Assembly: GCA_036365455.1 (NCBI GenBank)
Contig: JAWQUS010000017.1
Coordinates: 7,564,001 to 7,628,000, forward strand
Reading direction: 5' to 3'
From: Macrosoma leucophasiata
Lineage: Eukaryota; Arthropoda; Insecta; Lepidoptera; Hedylidae
DNA length: 64,000 nucleotides
This document shows, piece by piece, positions 1 to 11,185 of this stretch (its first letter is position 1; each line of letters begins with the position of its first letter). The translations under genes and the position numbers were made by a program. The notes beneath the pieces were generated by a model that searched no databases, was not told where the DNA came from, and saw only the letters and a program-made list of their open reading frames with translations.

Positions 1-1309
1 GGTATCGGTGTATGCACAAATATCTTCATTTTTAAGGAATCTAAATATGAATATGAATCTTATTTCTGAAGGATCACCCACATATATTGTAGTGTCCTTG
101 AAAATCGCGAAGCGTTACAAGTCTAGTTTATTTTCCGATACACTGTGACCCAATAACCCGTTTACCGATACTCTTTGTGTCTATGCAACGTTCAAGACTG
201 CGACTCCATTCCTCCATCAATGTGGCATCAAAGGTTGCCTTTGTAACTGCAGCCCATGGCTGTTCTTTGTTCTGTAACCGTGTGTTTTTGTTACAGAGAA
301 AAGTACGAAGCAGATGACATTTGAAAATATATTTTTAAAATGTATGTTCTGGTTTGGTAAAATTTCTGTTTATTTCTATTATTTTAAGACATTTCTCGTT
401 GGTATTTTCTTTTCATTAACATCAAATTACAGGTTTGCAAACTCATCATGACACATTTAAGACATCCCAGGAACGTGTGGTCATAAGTTTGTCCATCAGG
501 CTCATAGTACACGATACCGCTATTTGCTGTAAGCAGTAGGTAAATAAGCTTCAATCGTATTTGAATCTTAACAAATTTGCATTGAAACATTATTGGGGAA
601 ATGATCCAATTAAGGGCAAAAACCGTACCTAAATGTAAGCGTTCGAAATTTCAGAAAACAAAACAACTTCGAAAATATTTTTAAGAAAAGGAGATGTTGC
701 AAAAATGTATGAACCTCCGGCCATGTATTGTCCACAACATCATTAACAGGCAAAATCAATTTATAAACATTATTTACTGCATATTTTCACTTATTTAGCT
801 TTGTTTGCAGTTCCAAAATATTATTTGCAGTTAGAATTGCAACTCAAAACCAACATGGCGAATATGGCGGGCGATATAATTTTGACAAACTTTACTAATA
901 ATCGATACTAATCGATTTCCAATTTAAATAAATTTATCGGAACTTCTTTAAATTGATCGATTCGATACATCGTTGTTTTGTTAATATGTGATGCGCTAGT
1001 AAGATACAGATAGCATTAGCGCAATAGTTTTGTTTTAACTACATAGGTACTATCCCAAGCGTAGGCTGTGTCGCCGCCATGTTGAACATGGTTGAAAATG
1101 ATAAAATCGTTTGAATTAAATGTGGTTGTAACTCTAAAATATATTCTTGAATAAATTAATTGTATTTTTTTCGGATTCTTCTTTAATTTACCCTATTTCG
1201 AGGTAGTGTACGAACCAGAGCCGAGCTCGCAACATCTCCTTTGAGAACAAAAACTGGCCAGTTTACAAAAAAATACCAATTTTAGAAAATGCTTACTTAA
1301 TATTAGACG
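1..1309. other. AT-rich non-coding stretch, no gene seen
   Basis: No supported coding region, RNA or repeat family is recognised here. The only texture I see is a cluster of ATCGAT-type words around 900-970 and two oppositely oriented GCCAT/ATGGC motifs near 855-875 and 1075-1085. These are described as a weak observation in the findings. Confidence 0.5.
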
Positions 1310-1503
1310 TAGAAATCACTTGATAACTTCAAACAGATAAATTTACTAATGGAACGCAAAAGGAAGTTAAATTAAAGAAACGGTTCAGAGATCAACTTGT
1401 TAAGTAAAAAGTGTTAAACACTCAGCCCGTAATTAGAGCTCTCCTAATTAACTTCTCGCCAGTCGCTCGGGATGCTCAAAGACCAGCTGGCTTCAGATTT
1501 TTT
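1310..1503 (+). repeat. Diverged direct repeat, copy 1 (partner 2282-2470)
   Basis: The block shares an ordered series of words with 2282-2470: a GAAATCACT start, an AACTTGTT-AGTAAAAA stretch, a CCGTAATTAGAGCTCT core and an AATTAACTT-CTGGCTT-TTTTT end. The copies are separated by many substitutions and small indels, so this is an old element or tandem duplication. Class unknown. Confidence 0.6.
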
Positions 1504-1544
1504 GTAAATATTTATTGATATGGAACATAAGTTGTTGCCTTACA

Positions 1545-1620
1545 CATTTGCCGCCGTACCATAACCTAATCCGATTTACCTCTCCCTACCCCTAAGGGGA
1601 TTACAGGCGTCATGTTTTTA
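1545..1620 (+). repeat. 3' end of tRNA-derived SINE family T1
   Basis: This matches the end of the SINE defined at 24476-24788: a TTTACCTCT stretch, a CCCCTAAGGGGATTACAGGCGT segment and a short following tail. The tRNA-like head is absent, so this is a 5'-truncated fragment. Confidence 0.5.
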
Positions 1621-2281
1621 GGATTTTAATATATATGTTCAACGTAAACTGATGCGTTACAAACAACGTAAATAAAAATCGACGTGTGGCACTCGGGGAC
1701 TGCCGCGGTAAAGCTATTGCATTTTGTATCAACTTATGCAATTATAATTATTTATTTATTTTATTTATGCAGTATTTCTTTTTTCTTTGATATTAATTCA
1801 AGTTACACTTTTTGAGCGTGGTGACCGACAAGAAAACATTTTTTTTTCTTTTATTAAATAAAAAAAGTTAATTTTGTTTGAAATATTTTTATTATTTTAC
1901 AATACATATAAACAGCTGCTTATGTATTCGTCCGATTTCGGAGCAGCTCGTCTCGATTCGTGCGAGCTTCGTAGAGTCGAACAATACGTCTAGTTGCACG
2001 CACACAAACACCGTGTCGAAGACTGCCGAAAAGAAACGACGTTAGACAATGCACGACCTTCAAGCCACACCTCCGTGCCCGTCGGAGTGGGGAGCGTGAG
2101 GTTTTTTCGTTACGGAATTTCTGGATTCGGTCCCCGCGCTCAAGGCCCTCGATAGAAGCTATGCAATAGCTTAAAAATTCCCCGAGAGGCAAACAAGAAA
2201 GCAGTACTTGATCCGTATAAATATCATCTGAAAATTGGAAAAATTATACCATTGAAACTATGCTCATCTATTTTAAGGTGT
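1621..2281. other. No recognised feature
   Basis: AT-rich DNA with T-runs. A 90-codon minus-strand reading frame at 1920-2192 has a moderately GC-rich, arginine-rich composition, but I recognise no domain and see no gene context. I treat it as chance. Confidence 0.5.
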
Positions 2282-2470
2282 TGAAATCACTCCGAACAGG
2301 TAAAATGATTAATGGAAAGCAAACGAAGTTAAAGTAAAAGAAAGCGCTCTGAGTGCCAACTTGTTTAGTAAAAACACTCAGTCCGTAATTAGAGCTCTGA
2401 ATCTAATTAACTTTTCCGAGTGGAAATTCGTCCGGTTGATCGAAACCCAATCTGGCTTGAGGTTTTTTTC
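2282..2470 (+). repeat. Diverged direct repeat, copy 2 (partner 1310-1503)
   Basis: Same word order as 1310-1503, including CCGTAATTAGAGCTCT and a T-rich end. The spacing between the copies is about 970 bp. Confidence 0.6.
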
Positions 2471-2739
2471 TATTAAGACAGTTTGAATTGGACGAGTACA
2501 ATTTCCTTCAGAATAATATTGAAGTAAAAAAGTTGACCCTGTTTCTGAAAGTTAAACCTGTTTTTGATGGGTTCTAACATAGATTTTTATCGGAGCAGAG
2601 TTCAACGATGAAGCGCGAACTATTTTCTTAAAGTTTAGGCCGATACAGGTACGCATTTCGGTTAGTTGGTACAGAAGTAGACGTTTATAAGCCTCAACAG
2701 TGTTTATGACACTCAGTGATAATAATTTATAGTTGTAAT

Positions 2740-2895
2740 ACACTTCCCGATTCGGTACGGCGGACCGAATCCGCCGACCAAATCCGCGCGTGCTGACCGC
2801 ATACCTTTCGAACTCCTCTACACACGACCAGATTTGGTTCGGAGCATACCGAATCCGCGGTCCGCTCCGTACCAAGTCTGGACGTGTGTTAGTGC
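2740..2895. mobile_element. GC-rich foldback (MITE-like) element
   Basis: A GC-rich island in AT-rich surroundings whose halves are roughly inverted. GGTACGG-CGGACCG near 2755 is answered by CGGTCCG-CTCCGTACC near 2860-2875, and CCAAATC by GATTTGG. I see no coding capacity and no clear target duplication. Confidence 0.45.
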
Positions 2896-2962
2896 TATAA
2901 AATTACACCTACGATTTTGAAATTACACAGTTACACATACAAAAATATAGAAATTAGTAGCT

Positions 2963-3062
2963 TAGTTGTAAAGCGGCTGGACAGGTTACACTGAGAGCGC
3001 AGGTTGGATCCCTGCCCGAAATTAAATTGTTCTTACCTTTTTTTTTCTTCAATTTCTAAAAT
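2963..3062 (+). mobile_element. tRNA-like mini-retroposon (family M)
   Basis: Contains an A-box-like TAGCTTAGTTG and a T-arm GCAGG-TTGGATC-CCTGC with a B-box-like centre. A pyrimidine-rich tail ending CTTTTTTTTTC-TTCAATTTCTAAAA follows. This is the same layout as the copy at 20211-20316, which has defined target-site duplications. Confidence 0.55.
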
Positions 3063-3149
3063 AACGCGCATGTTATGTGTCATCGCAAAAAAATAAAAGT
3101 AGATCAATATTCAAATATTTCAAGAATTACTGTCACAGTTTTATGGCTG

Positions 3150-3209
3150 TTAACTGTGTTACTATACATGAGTAATGTGCACCCGAGCGAAGCCGGGATA
3201 CTCGGCTAG
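3150..3209 (+). mobile_element. Helitron 3' terminus (fragment)
   Basis: Ends in a hairpin-forming CCCGAGCGAAGCCGGG, then CGGCTAG followed by T. This is the CTAG-T ending seen in the other Helitron-like elements of the window. The 5' end was not located. Confidence 0.45.
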
Positions 3210-3536
3210 TTTAGTACAATATTAGAAACATTAAGAACGAACATTCTAAGAATTTCTCATAGACTTTCCGCGTACGTAGTTGAAACTACAAAAGAACTCG
3301 GTCTATTTGAACAAAGATAATATAATTTGATACAGTAGAAACAGGATGAACACTTGCTCTCTTTGATGTAACCCGTGGAAAATGTTCCTTGCCAATATCG
3401 TTTACTTTGAGTTCATCGTTAAAATAGAATAAATAATCTTCAATACCCTCTAAACTTTTTTGGAGAGGTAGAGGGTTTCAGTGTCAGAGCTCGATAGCGA
3501 AGGAAACACCATATCACTTAATCTATCTGTCACTAA

Positions 3537-3930
3537 ATGTCATCATCATCATTTCAGCTAAAACACGTCCACTGCTGAACAAAGGCCTCCCCCAAAGAAT
3601 GCCACAACGAACGGTTCTGGGCCGCCCTCATCCGGCGATTGCCCGCGACTTTCACCAGATCGTCGGTTCACCTCGTGGGAGGCCTCCCTAAGCTTCGTCT
3701 TCCAGATGCGAGATCGCCACTCCAGAACTCTTCTGCCCCAACGACCGTCAGTTCTGCGAGCTATGTGCCCTGCCCACTGCCACTTGAGCTTCGCTATTGT
3801 GTGGGCTATGTCGGTTACTTTGTTTCTCATGCGGATCTCCGTTTATGATTCGATCTCGCAAAGAAACTCCGAGCATAGCCTTCTCCATTGCTCTCTGAGT
3901 GACCTTGAGCCTTCTTATGAGGCCCACTAA
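3537..3930 (-). pseudogene. RTE-type LINE reverse transcriptase, C-terminal remnant
   Basis: Read on the minus strand, this gives the C-terminal tail typical of lepidopteran RTE-like endonuclease/reverse-transcriptase proteins (family assignment from memory). A first piece reads TQRAMEKAMLGVSLRDRI, then after a frameshift near 3830 KLKWQWAGHIARRTDGRWG. A second frameshift near 3700 leads to a TDDLVKVAGN...LGEAFVQQWT ending in another frame, which also holds one in-frame stop. The 3' edge lies at GAT/ATC repeats near 3540, the usual tail of this LINE type. No catalytic domain is present: it is a dead, 5'-truncated copy. Confidence 0.75.
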
Positions 3931-4200
3931 ATGTGATTTTATCATATCAGCCGAAATATGTCCACTGCTGCAGCAAAGCCTCCCCATAAGGTGGGATATG
4001 CCATAATCGCCACTCTTAGCATGCGGACTGGCGATCGCAGTGGCGGTAGTTTTATCGCAGGACGCTGCTGCTCTTCTTGCGTTATTGCACTTACTACCGC
4101 CACATTGGAATGGTTTGACCGCCATCGTTCGGTTGACAGACTGCACTAGTGGAAGATTCTCTTCCATTAGAAGAATTCTTACACCAATGGGCGGTGGGTC
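3931..4200 (-). repeat. Element D (LINE/SINE-like 3' end), minus copy
   Basis: Shares with 18535-18728 (plus) and 49560-49745 (minus) a GTCCACTGCTGCAGCAAAGC-type end, a GCGATCGCAGTGGCGGTAG segment and a block around CGCAGGACGCTGCTGC. In the plus-strand copy the end runs into GATGATGAT, as RTE-mobilised elements do. Class unproven. Confidence 0.5.
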
Positions 4201-5057
4201 GTCATGTCCCGACGGCAATATAAATTATTGGAAGGAATTTTCAGTTACAATAATTTTGCGTTAAAATTATTGTTTTCCTAAGAAACAATTTACCTAACAA
4301 AGTTAACAAATAAATGCGAGTTTCTAACAAGTTTTACTACAAAATATAAATGCGCATCAGTCTTGCTCTGCAGTTATTTTATGAAGGACTGGGAGAACAA
4401 CAAAAGTTTGTTCATAGTCCATCTTTTATTTGTACAGGAATATTTGAACAAACAAGATATTATAAATATTCATGAATTTTAGTGTCAAATCTAACAAAGT
4501 TTGGAGTACTCTTCGAAGCTACAGAAGTTTAAATACAACTTCCCTCGAGACAACTAATATTCTTATTCATACAAAAGAACACAAGTTTTCGAGAAGAAAT
4601 GCAATTTAAATATAATATGTATATAAAGATGTATGTTAGACTGAGAATGTAATTGGAATCGGAGGTTTTCAATCTTTTAAAAAGGGTTTCCTTTATACAA
4701 ACCTTTCTTCGAATAATATTACTTTGCGAATATTGCTTTATACTCCACGAATTTCAATATTAACGAATATACCCACATAAAGAATTTTGCGCTTCGATTT
4801 AATTTGGCAAAAAGTTTTATAGGAACTGGCTAAATTTGTGACTGAAATATAACAGGTAGACCGATAATTAGAACCAGGTTTAAATTTATTTTCAGTGCTA
4901 ACTTAAAATGATTTCCGATATTGCTGAGTTTAGCTGGTTCAATTAAAAATTCATGTTCAATTTAATTTATTGCATGAATTTGTCTTTTCATAAAATATAT
5001 TCCGCGGTTTGGAGTACAGGCCATACTCACTCCCGCTTATTTACAACTTTCAGATCG
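4201..5057. other. No recognised feature
   Basis: AT-rich non-coding DNA. I see no open frame of interest, RNA structure or recognised repeat. Confidence 0.5.
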
Positions 5058-5200
5058 TGTAAGGCCCTGTAATTTCCGGCACAGAGGCATAACACATTAG
5101 GCCTCAGGAGTGGTAACGCATCTGAATTTTGACCTTGGTATTTGTGTCTAGGTCAATGTGAACTGCACGCTTGTTTGCCACTTCCATTACATAAAAAAAT
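5058..5200 (+). repeat. Repeat A, 3' half
   Basis: From GGCCCTGTAATTTCCGGCAC to a CCACTTCCATTACATA end followed by seven A's. The 5' half is missing and there is a small internal deletion after the TTTGTGT motif. Confidence 0.65.
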
Positions 5201-5211
5201 CCATCAAGAAA

Positions 5212-5400
5212 ATTAAATAATGCATATCGAGTCTACGAAAGAGACAATCGGCTAGTTTCAACTTCGTAGAACGTTATCTTTTCGGTACCTATTGGTCAAA
5301 ACTTGATCAATAGATATTTGTATTAACGAGTGGTCGACAAACGTCTCATAGATAAGGTGCTAAAGAAATAACGCTCTAAGCCGAAGTATCTTACCTAAAG
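5212..5400. mobile_element. MITE family N3 (degenerate copy)
   Basis: Matches the complete copy at 49262-49520: an ACAATCGGCTAGTTTC arm, a palindromic CAAAACTTGATCAA centre and an AACGCTCTA arm on the far side. The copy is diverged and its outer ends are eroded. Confidence 0.5.
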
Positions 5401-5489
5401 TAGACGTGCAATTTTGTTTTTTGTTTGAATACTGTAGCTCGGTTGACATCATAATTACCATCGTTTCAGGAGAACAGCATTGTTTTTTT

Positions 5490-5830
5490 ATGTCAAAGGA
5501 TTGACAGACAAGCAGACGGGCCACCTGATGGAAAGTGGTTACCGTCGCCTATGCCTATATACATCAGGGGAGTTGTCAACGCGCTGCCAGCCCTGAAGGA
5601 CTATTTTGACGCCTGTTTTGAAGAATCCCATATTGTAGCGCCGAGGGAATACCTCAAATGGAAGTTCATTTCACAATATGCACGTTCTGAGCAGTCAGCC
5701 AAGTGTCCAATCTGTGCGGGTGGAACTTCTCTCTTTGGCGGGTGGTACGATGTTGATGGAGACGATGGCACAAGATCGAACAGTTCATCAGAGTTCAAAG
5801 TATTGCAAAGTAGAATTGCAAAGTGGCCTT
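5490..5830 (+). repeat. LINE-3'-like interspersed repeat
   Basis: GACAAGCAGACGGGCCACCTGATGG-type sequence followed by a block around AAGAATCCCATATTGTAGC is a combination I recall from dispersed lepidopteran repeats. A 93-codon frame runs through it, but it carries no domain and I read it as chance within repeat DNA. Confidence 0.5.
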
Positions 5831-5929
5831 AATATTATTGATAGACATTGGGTAATAAAATACGACTTCAGGTAGACACTCTTTCATGGTGACGACTTTT
5901 GTTTGAATAATTTTTGTGTAAATATTTAT

Positions 5930-6170
5930 AGTCTACCTACAGTCACACCGCGGACACTCCGCCAAAATTCCATAGAAACGCTTAATTTGGTTTCTATCCA
6001 TCAGTGACGTGTATTTACACGCGCACCTGTGTGCGTAGCACGTACAAAATACCAACCGTCGCCCATAAGAGAGGAAGGGGTTGTGTATGTCTGCAAATCG
6101 GGCGGGACGTCGAAGTGTCCATTCTATACGTAGTATTATTACATATTCTTTGCTACAGTCGTCACTTAAC
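5930..6170 (-). repeat. Element F, minus copy
   Basis: About 240 bp shared with 23606-23842, 38385-38597 and 63112-63360. It runs from a GTCCATTCTATACGTAGTA end through a GGGCGGGACGTCGAAG block to an ACACTCCGCCAAAATTCCAT end. Non-coding, and likely a MITE or other non-autonomous element. No target duplication was identified. Confidence 0.6.
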
Positions 6171-6179
6171 AATCTCATT

Positions 6180-6950
6180 ATAAAAAAATCAGTATGAGGC
6201 TGGTGCTTACGCCCTCGCTCTCTGTCACTCAGGACTCATCCAACAGTAAAGTGAAAAGAATGCGCGAAGAATATACATCAAATTCAATTACGGCCTACTG
6301 ATTTTACTGGAGACTTATTGAAAACTCACATAAAAGCTCTCTATACCATAATAAATCCGATCCATTTTGAAGACCTTCCATTTTTGTGACTCAGTTTATT
6401 CAGTTTATTCATTTATTTCATATAATTAGGCTCCTGGAGAGCACTTTTACATCGTCATTTTTTTTTAAACTAACCTAGAGTGAATAACCACTAATAATAA
6501 TCAAAAACACATAACAAATTAAATAGACACTGAACAATTTTGTATAATATGGAAAGCATCAATTATTTACAAATTCCTCCATTTCCCCATTTCAAACGAA
6601 ACTGAGAAAGAATGAATTTGGTCGTCATAATAAAGGTTATTCACTTGGCAGAACTCTCTAATTGCCTCAACATATTATTGGAACAATCTTTATTGGAGTG
6701 GAATAGGTCTCGTAATAAATCGCTTTAAAGATAGGAAACATGAACGAAGTGTAACAAACGACTTCTAATTTGGTAAAGCGGATTGGTGTTATTTTTATGC
6801 TAAAAAGATTTTATACTGGTAAGTGCTAGTCTGTAACGACTCATACAAAATTCAACGTTTTAAAATTATTTCAAGTCTTACGTGGCAAGATTATTTGATA
6901 CTTGTTTTTGCCCGCGACTTCGTCCTTCGAAATTGTTTCCTATCATCACC
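6180..6950. other. No recognised feature
   Basis: AT-rich non-coding DNA with T-runs around 6460. Nothing supported. Confidence 0.5.
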
Positions 6951-7050
6951 ATCATTTCAGCCAAAAGACGTCCCAAAGATTGCCACATTGAATGGTCCTG
7001 GGCAAAGGCATCGCCATCCAACAATATAGAGGGGGGGAAGGCAATGTGGC
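6951..7050 (-). repeat. RTE-type LINE 3' remnant
   Basis: Starts in ATCACCATCATTTCAGCC, the GAT-rich tail of RTE-like LINEs read backwards. It retains only scraps such as CCAAAGATTGCCAC that match the C-terminal coding end seen at 3537-3640. It abuts repeat A on its right. Confidence 0.45.
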
Positions 7051-7051
7051 T

Positions 7052-7372
7052 GTTTTTTATGTAATGAAAGTGGCAAACAAGCATGCTTTGACTTTTGCTT
7101 TGAGTTCACATTGATGTTAAGTGATGACTGCAGCCTATAAACACCCACCCAAAAATCTGAGGTCAAAATGTAGATGCGTTACCACTTACTTACTTACTTA
7201 GGCCTCACTAAGGTGTTATACCTCTGTGCCGGCAATCACAGGGCCACGTGACCGGAACAGGATAGTGCTGAACACTACCATTTAGCGGCAAGTAGATTAG
7301 GTAATGCGGTTGTGCCTACGCCCGCGAGCTCCATCACAGGAGCTCTACCACCAGTAAAACCCCTACCACCCG
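7052..7372 (-). repeat. Repeat A, minus copy
   Basis: Read backwards from TTTTTTATGTAATG through GTGGCAAACAAGCATG to the ACCACCAGTAAA end, this is a near full-length repeat A. There is an extra ACTTACTTACTTACTT insertion near 7185. Confidence 0.7.
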
Positions 7373-7539
7373 CTAGCGACGCCCTTGGTCCTGGGCCGCT
7401 CACATCCAGGGACTGCCTGCTATCTTCATTAGGTTATCGGTTCAACTCATGGAATAATATTCAAATCCATAAATGCAAAGTAAAAAATAATTTTCAACAC
7501 AAAGCAAACGGTTGGAGCATGCGATGAGTAAGTTCTTGA

Positions 7540-8150
7540 GTACGGTGTAAAAGATACGCCTTGTTCTTAAACTATTGCCAACAGCTCTAGGTATTCAGTC
7601 GAGCAAGCGGCTTGAGTTGTGAACTGCCTGAAGCCTTCGAGCTTCGTTCGTAATATAAGTAAGACATTATTATCATTGTATTATCGAAGATATTTTCTTG
7701 TTTGGTACAGATTTATTGTATTTCCATGAATGGGGTTTAGTAATTTATTTCCATTGTTTCTGAGTGGAATAACGGAATGAAGAACTTATTATATTTCTTG
7801 ATTAATTTTGATAAATCAATGGTTTCAGATATTTGTTCAATACTTTTACCGAGATAGAAATACAATAGAGACCAAAGAAGAATCTGGGATTGTTTTATAT
7901 GGGATATTAAAAGTTGGTAGGTAGTTGAAGTGGAGGAAATAAGGCCGTGGGCACATTCTATTTGTCAATATAAATGTGGTAGTGTTATCGTTCTGTTGTT
8001 GCAATTAAATAAAAATGATGGCTTTTTCGTTCCTTAAACAAACACAAAAGATCTGTTATGTATATAATATAAATTTTAATTGAAGATATAATTTATGGAT
8101 TTCATATAAAATTATACTTATGAAGATAGGTAAATGCTGCATTCATACCT
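7540..8150. other. No recognised feature
   Basis: AT-rich non-coding DNA. No gene, RNA or repeat supported. Confidence 0.5.
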
Positions 8151-8151
8151 T

Positions 8152-8290
8152 CAAACACGTATGATTTGCGAATTACGTCTTGCCCCAAGTAATAGGTGGC
8201 GAGTCTATTCACCTAGACATCTCCGGGTAAATTACCGAAAATGGAACTGTACGGGATCACAGTAGTGAAGGACCGCTACCATTATTCCGA
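8152..8290 (-). repeat. Degenerate SINE T1 body fragment
   Basis: Weak match to the middle of SINE T1 in antisense: AACAGGTGGCGAG-like and ACATCTCCGGG-like words in the right order, followed by AGTAGTG...CTACCA near the tRNA-like head. Heavily diverged. Confidence 0.35.
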
Positions 8291-8324
8291 AACAGTCGAT
8301 CATATTAAAATTTCATGAAAACAA

Positions 8325-8785
8325 ATTACTTTTAAACAACTATCATAAACAAAAACGTTGAAATAGAGTAGGTAATACATTTTGCGTATTCACATAAAAC
8401 GACCAATGAACAATGAATTCGAGATAAGTTTTACTTCCACTTCCATTCATTATCTACGGTTTTCATTGTAAACATGAACCTCAAACGGCCTTAAACGTCA
8501 CGCCTTTAACAATTGTAAAGGACATAAAATCAACAGTTCCCTTTTTCAGGTTAGAAAATATACTTGCATAATAAAACTCGTTTGTAAGAACCAAACAGTG
8601 GTATACCGCACGGCAAGGTCATGGTGGGCCTTTTATAACAACAATGCGTGCTTTCTAGTCATAAGACCCTGTATTTATATACTACAATCTAACTACAGAA
8701 TACACAATGGAGATTATGTGGTTACATGGGAATACTTGATCTGTGGGCAATTCTATAGCCCTGTGATTAGTACATGCTAATTTGA
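8325..8785 (+). repeat. Dispersed inverted duplicate P1, copy 1 (partner 38585-39010)
   Basis: Nearly its whole length reappears in reverse complement at 38585-39010, with shared words such as ACTATCATAAACAAA, GGCCTTAAACGTCACGCCTTT and CACAATGGAGATTATG-like. Divergence is moderate with several small indels. I see no terminal repeats, tail or coding domain. Confidence 0.65.
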
Positions 8786-8789
8786 GAGA

Positions 8790-9590
8790 GGATGATGTCT
8801 CGCTAACGTGTTACTAGAAGGCACTTGGCAGCATATTACCATTATTAATTTGGAAAATAAAAGGGCTGGGTCATTCAAAATTCACTAACTACTAATATTC
8901 ATTTATCTTCAAATAAATTTACTATCACGGAACGCATAATCACACGGACATCTTTTGTGGTAGTAAGCAAATATATTTGATTAATTTTGGATAAGTGGTG
9001 AGTTCTCTGACTGTACGTAGGGCAACGCAACCTAGTGGATATATATTGTCTAGATTATAAATATGCGTAAAAATTAAGTTTGCAGCATATCTGGATGAAC
9101 GAAATGGTTCTGTAGTGGGATCCTAACCTAATTACCTACAATAAGAAATTAATTTAACTTTTAAACAAAAGTATAACTTTAAGCAGTCTGCCCACAACCA
9201 CGTAACTTGTAACCGAACCGAAACGTCGGAATATAGGTAGAAAAGCGTTTTTATTGAATATTTTTATCGCGCCACAACCCGGTTTTTATAATCAGTGTAC
9301 CTAATTCATAAGAAAGTACAACGTTCAAACTTTTTCAAAAATTTACCTCCGGTTTTAGTCATCCCAGGCTGTAGTCGTCACTTATTTCACATGTGTGATT
9401 GATTGCCACCAACATTGCTTACAAAACCTCTGTCTATTTAGATTGACCAGTAGTTCCTAGAATTTCCAATAGGCTTTCATAAGAATACATAATATAAATA
9501 TGGCTTTCATTCTACCAGACAACTATGATTATAAAATCACAAAATATTTTTTTTATTACCTACTAGAACTAACCAAATTACAGTGCTCAT
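8790..9590. other. No recognised feature
   Basis: AT-rich non-coding DNA. A short piece near 9590-9650 resembles one terminus of MITE N3 (AAGAAATAATGCACATCG). Confidence 0.45.
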
Positions 9591-9720
9591 CAAGAAATAA
9601 TGCACATCGGGCCTATGAAAGTGACGGACTATGTCAGACGAAATCGGATCACAGCAATTCGCATCGTAAGTTTCTGCGATGCGACGTCGCATCGCATCGC
9701 ATCACTATCACAGTACAATT

Positions 9721-9910
9721 ATGAACAGTATGGAAACTACGTACAAAACATTCGAAATGGCACACTAACACAAACATGCGCATCGACGTTCGATGTAGCG
9801 AGTGACTCAGTACTGCAGCACCGCGAGTACCGCTTAGAGGCCTCGTCGATGCGCATGTTTGTGTGAGTGTGACGTTTCAAGGTTTTGTACGTAGTTTGCA
9901 CACTGTTCAT
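9721..9910. mobile_element. MITE family N2 with long terminal inverted repeats
   Basis: The ends fold on each other over about 65 bp. ATGAACAGTATGGAAACTAC with CAAACATGCGCATCGACG on the left is answered by CGTCGATGCGCATGTTTGTG and GTAGTTTGCACACTGTTCAT on the right. The interior (~70 bp) carries TAGCGAGTGACTCAGTACTG. Other copies lie at 18331-18523 and 26991-27190. Non-autonomous, with no coding capacity. Confidence 0.75.
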
Positions 9911-9959
9911 ATTTGCATTGTGTCTCTGTTTTGTGTGGTCGCCATAAAACGCCGCCACT

Positions 9960-11030
9960 TGCGCGATTTCCCACCCCTCTCTCCCTTACCGTAGTTAACC
10001 TGTTCTTTCAAGTCAAAAGCAACGCACGTACCTACGTTGTCTGTTTGTTGTCCTTGTTTGTTGATTGAAATAAATATGGATATAGAAGTATTTATATCAA
10101 AGATTCAATCCCCACCGACGGCAAATGTGTCACCTGCTTGAGCTACCTTTGCAGCCACTTCGAGCTTCTCATGACTGTCGCGTGTGGTCCGTTTGCGGCG
10201 ACCCTAAGGTGTAACCCATTAATACTGTACATTGTTTAAATGACACATTTTCAACACAAGTAAACGTTGAGTCAGTCTAGTGTTTGTCGACTCGGGGTCA
10301 CCGCTTCCAACACTTTCAAGTTTTCATAAGCAGCTTTAAATGTCAACCGTGCTGTAGAATCGATTAAACAAACGAAAACGAAACTTTCTATAAAGTTATC
10401 GTCGGAAAACGAAGTAACTAAAAAAAATTATCATGTTATAAATAGATTTTATTTACTTTAATAAAAAGTGGACACATAAACCTACCTACTTACAACGGCG
10501 GAACCAAGACTTAAAGTCCAGATCTTATCTGGACGAATTTAAATCCTAATTGCAAAAAAAAAAGCTAAAACACATAAAAATCTGAGATTTCAATGTAGGT
10601 TCGATGCCACTCTTGAGGCGTGCTGTTATTACTCTATGCCGGAAACAACCTTATTTTATTTCAACACCTTCCATTATTAGCTTATTGCAACATGATTGCA
10701 CTGAACATGGTATCATGTTAAAAAAAATAGAGCTTACAAGATCATGGCAAGTTTTGTACCTACAGAAAAAAGATACACGGTATAACATGAAATATTATCT
10801 ATAATATTATCTAGTACCAAAACCTAAAAAATATTTCCTGTTACTTAAAATATTTTAAACTCTCCGGAATTAGAGGTTTAAAATTATGTCTTGTATGCTG
10901 CATCTAGGTACTGCTCTTAGAAAAGATATAGAGAAAGATATTTATTTCGGTGAATTAAAAATATTTTAAGTGCCAGGGACATATAGATAGATATTATTTA
11001 GAGAACCTAAATAACAGTTCTCTAAATAAT
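9960..11030. other. No recognised gene
   Basis: Non-coding, mostly AT-rich DNA. A 66-codon frame at 10604-10804 has no recognisable content. No repeat family assigned. Confidence 0.45.
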
Positions 11031-11185
11031 TTATTTATTTATTTATACACTTTATTGTACACCAGAAAACTTAACCAATTATACAAGCTAGAGAAGAAAT
11101 AAAAGTACAAAAGGCGGTCTTATCGCAAAAGCTGCGATTTCTTCCAGACAACCTTTTAGTCAGGAACATAAAGAAAGAAATTATT
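11031..11185 (-). repeat. LINE 3' end with AAATAAAT tail
   Basis: Read on the minus strand it ends with AAGGTTGTCTGGAAGAAATC, a GCGATAAGACCGCC stretch and a polyadenylation-like AATAAAG, then repeated AAATAAAT. I recall this ending from lepidopteran LINEs. It lies about 1 kb downstream of, and in the same orientation as, the reverse transcriptase remnant at 12159-13427 and may be its 3' end. Confidence 0.5.

Noticed and set aside
1920..2192. 90-codon arginine-rich ORF as a small gene
   Set aside because: No domain, signal or context; similar-sized chance frames are common in the window.
3748..4218. 156-codon minus-strand ORF as a gene
   Set aside because: Only its C-terminal part is RTE LINE sequence; the rest is element D read through. 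Not a host gene.
5551..5832. 93-codon ORF with two cysteines in a CPIC context
   Set aside because: Lies wholly in a dispersed LINE-3'-like repeat; the motif is too short to indicate a zinc finger.
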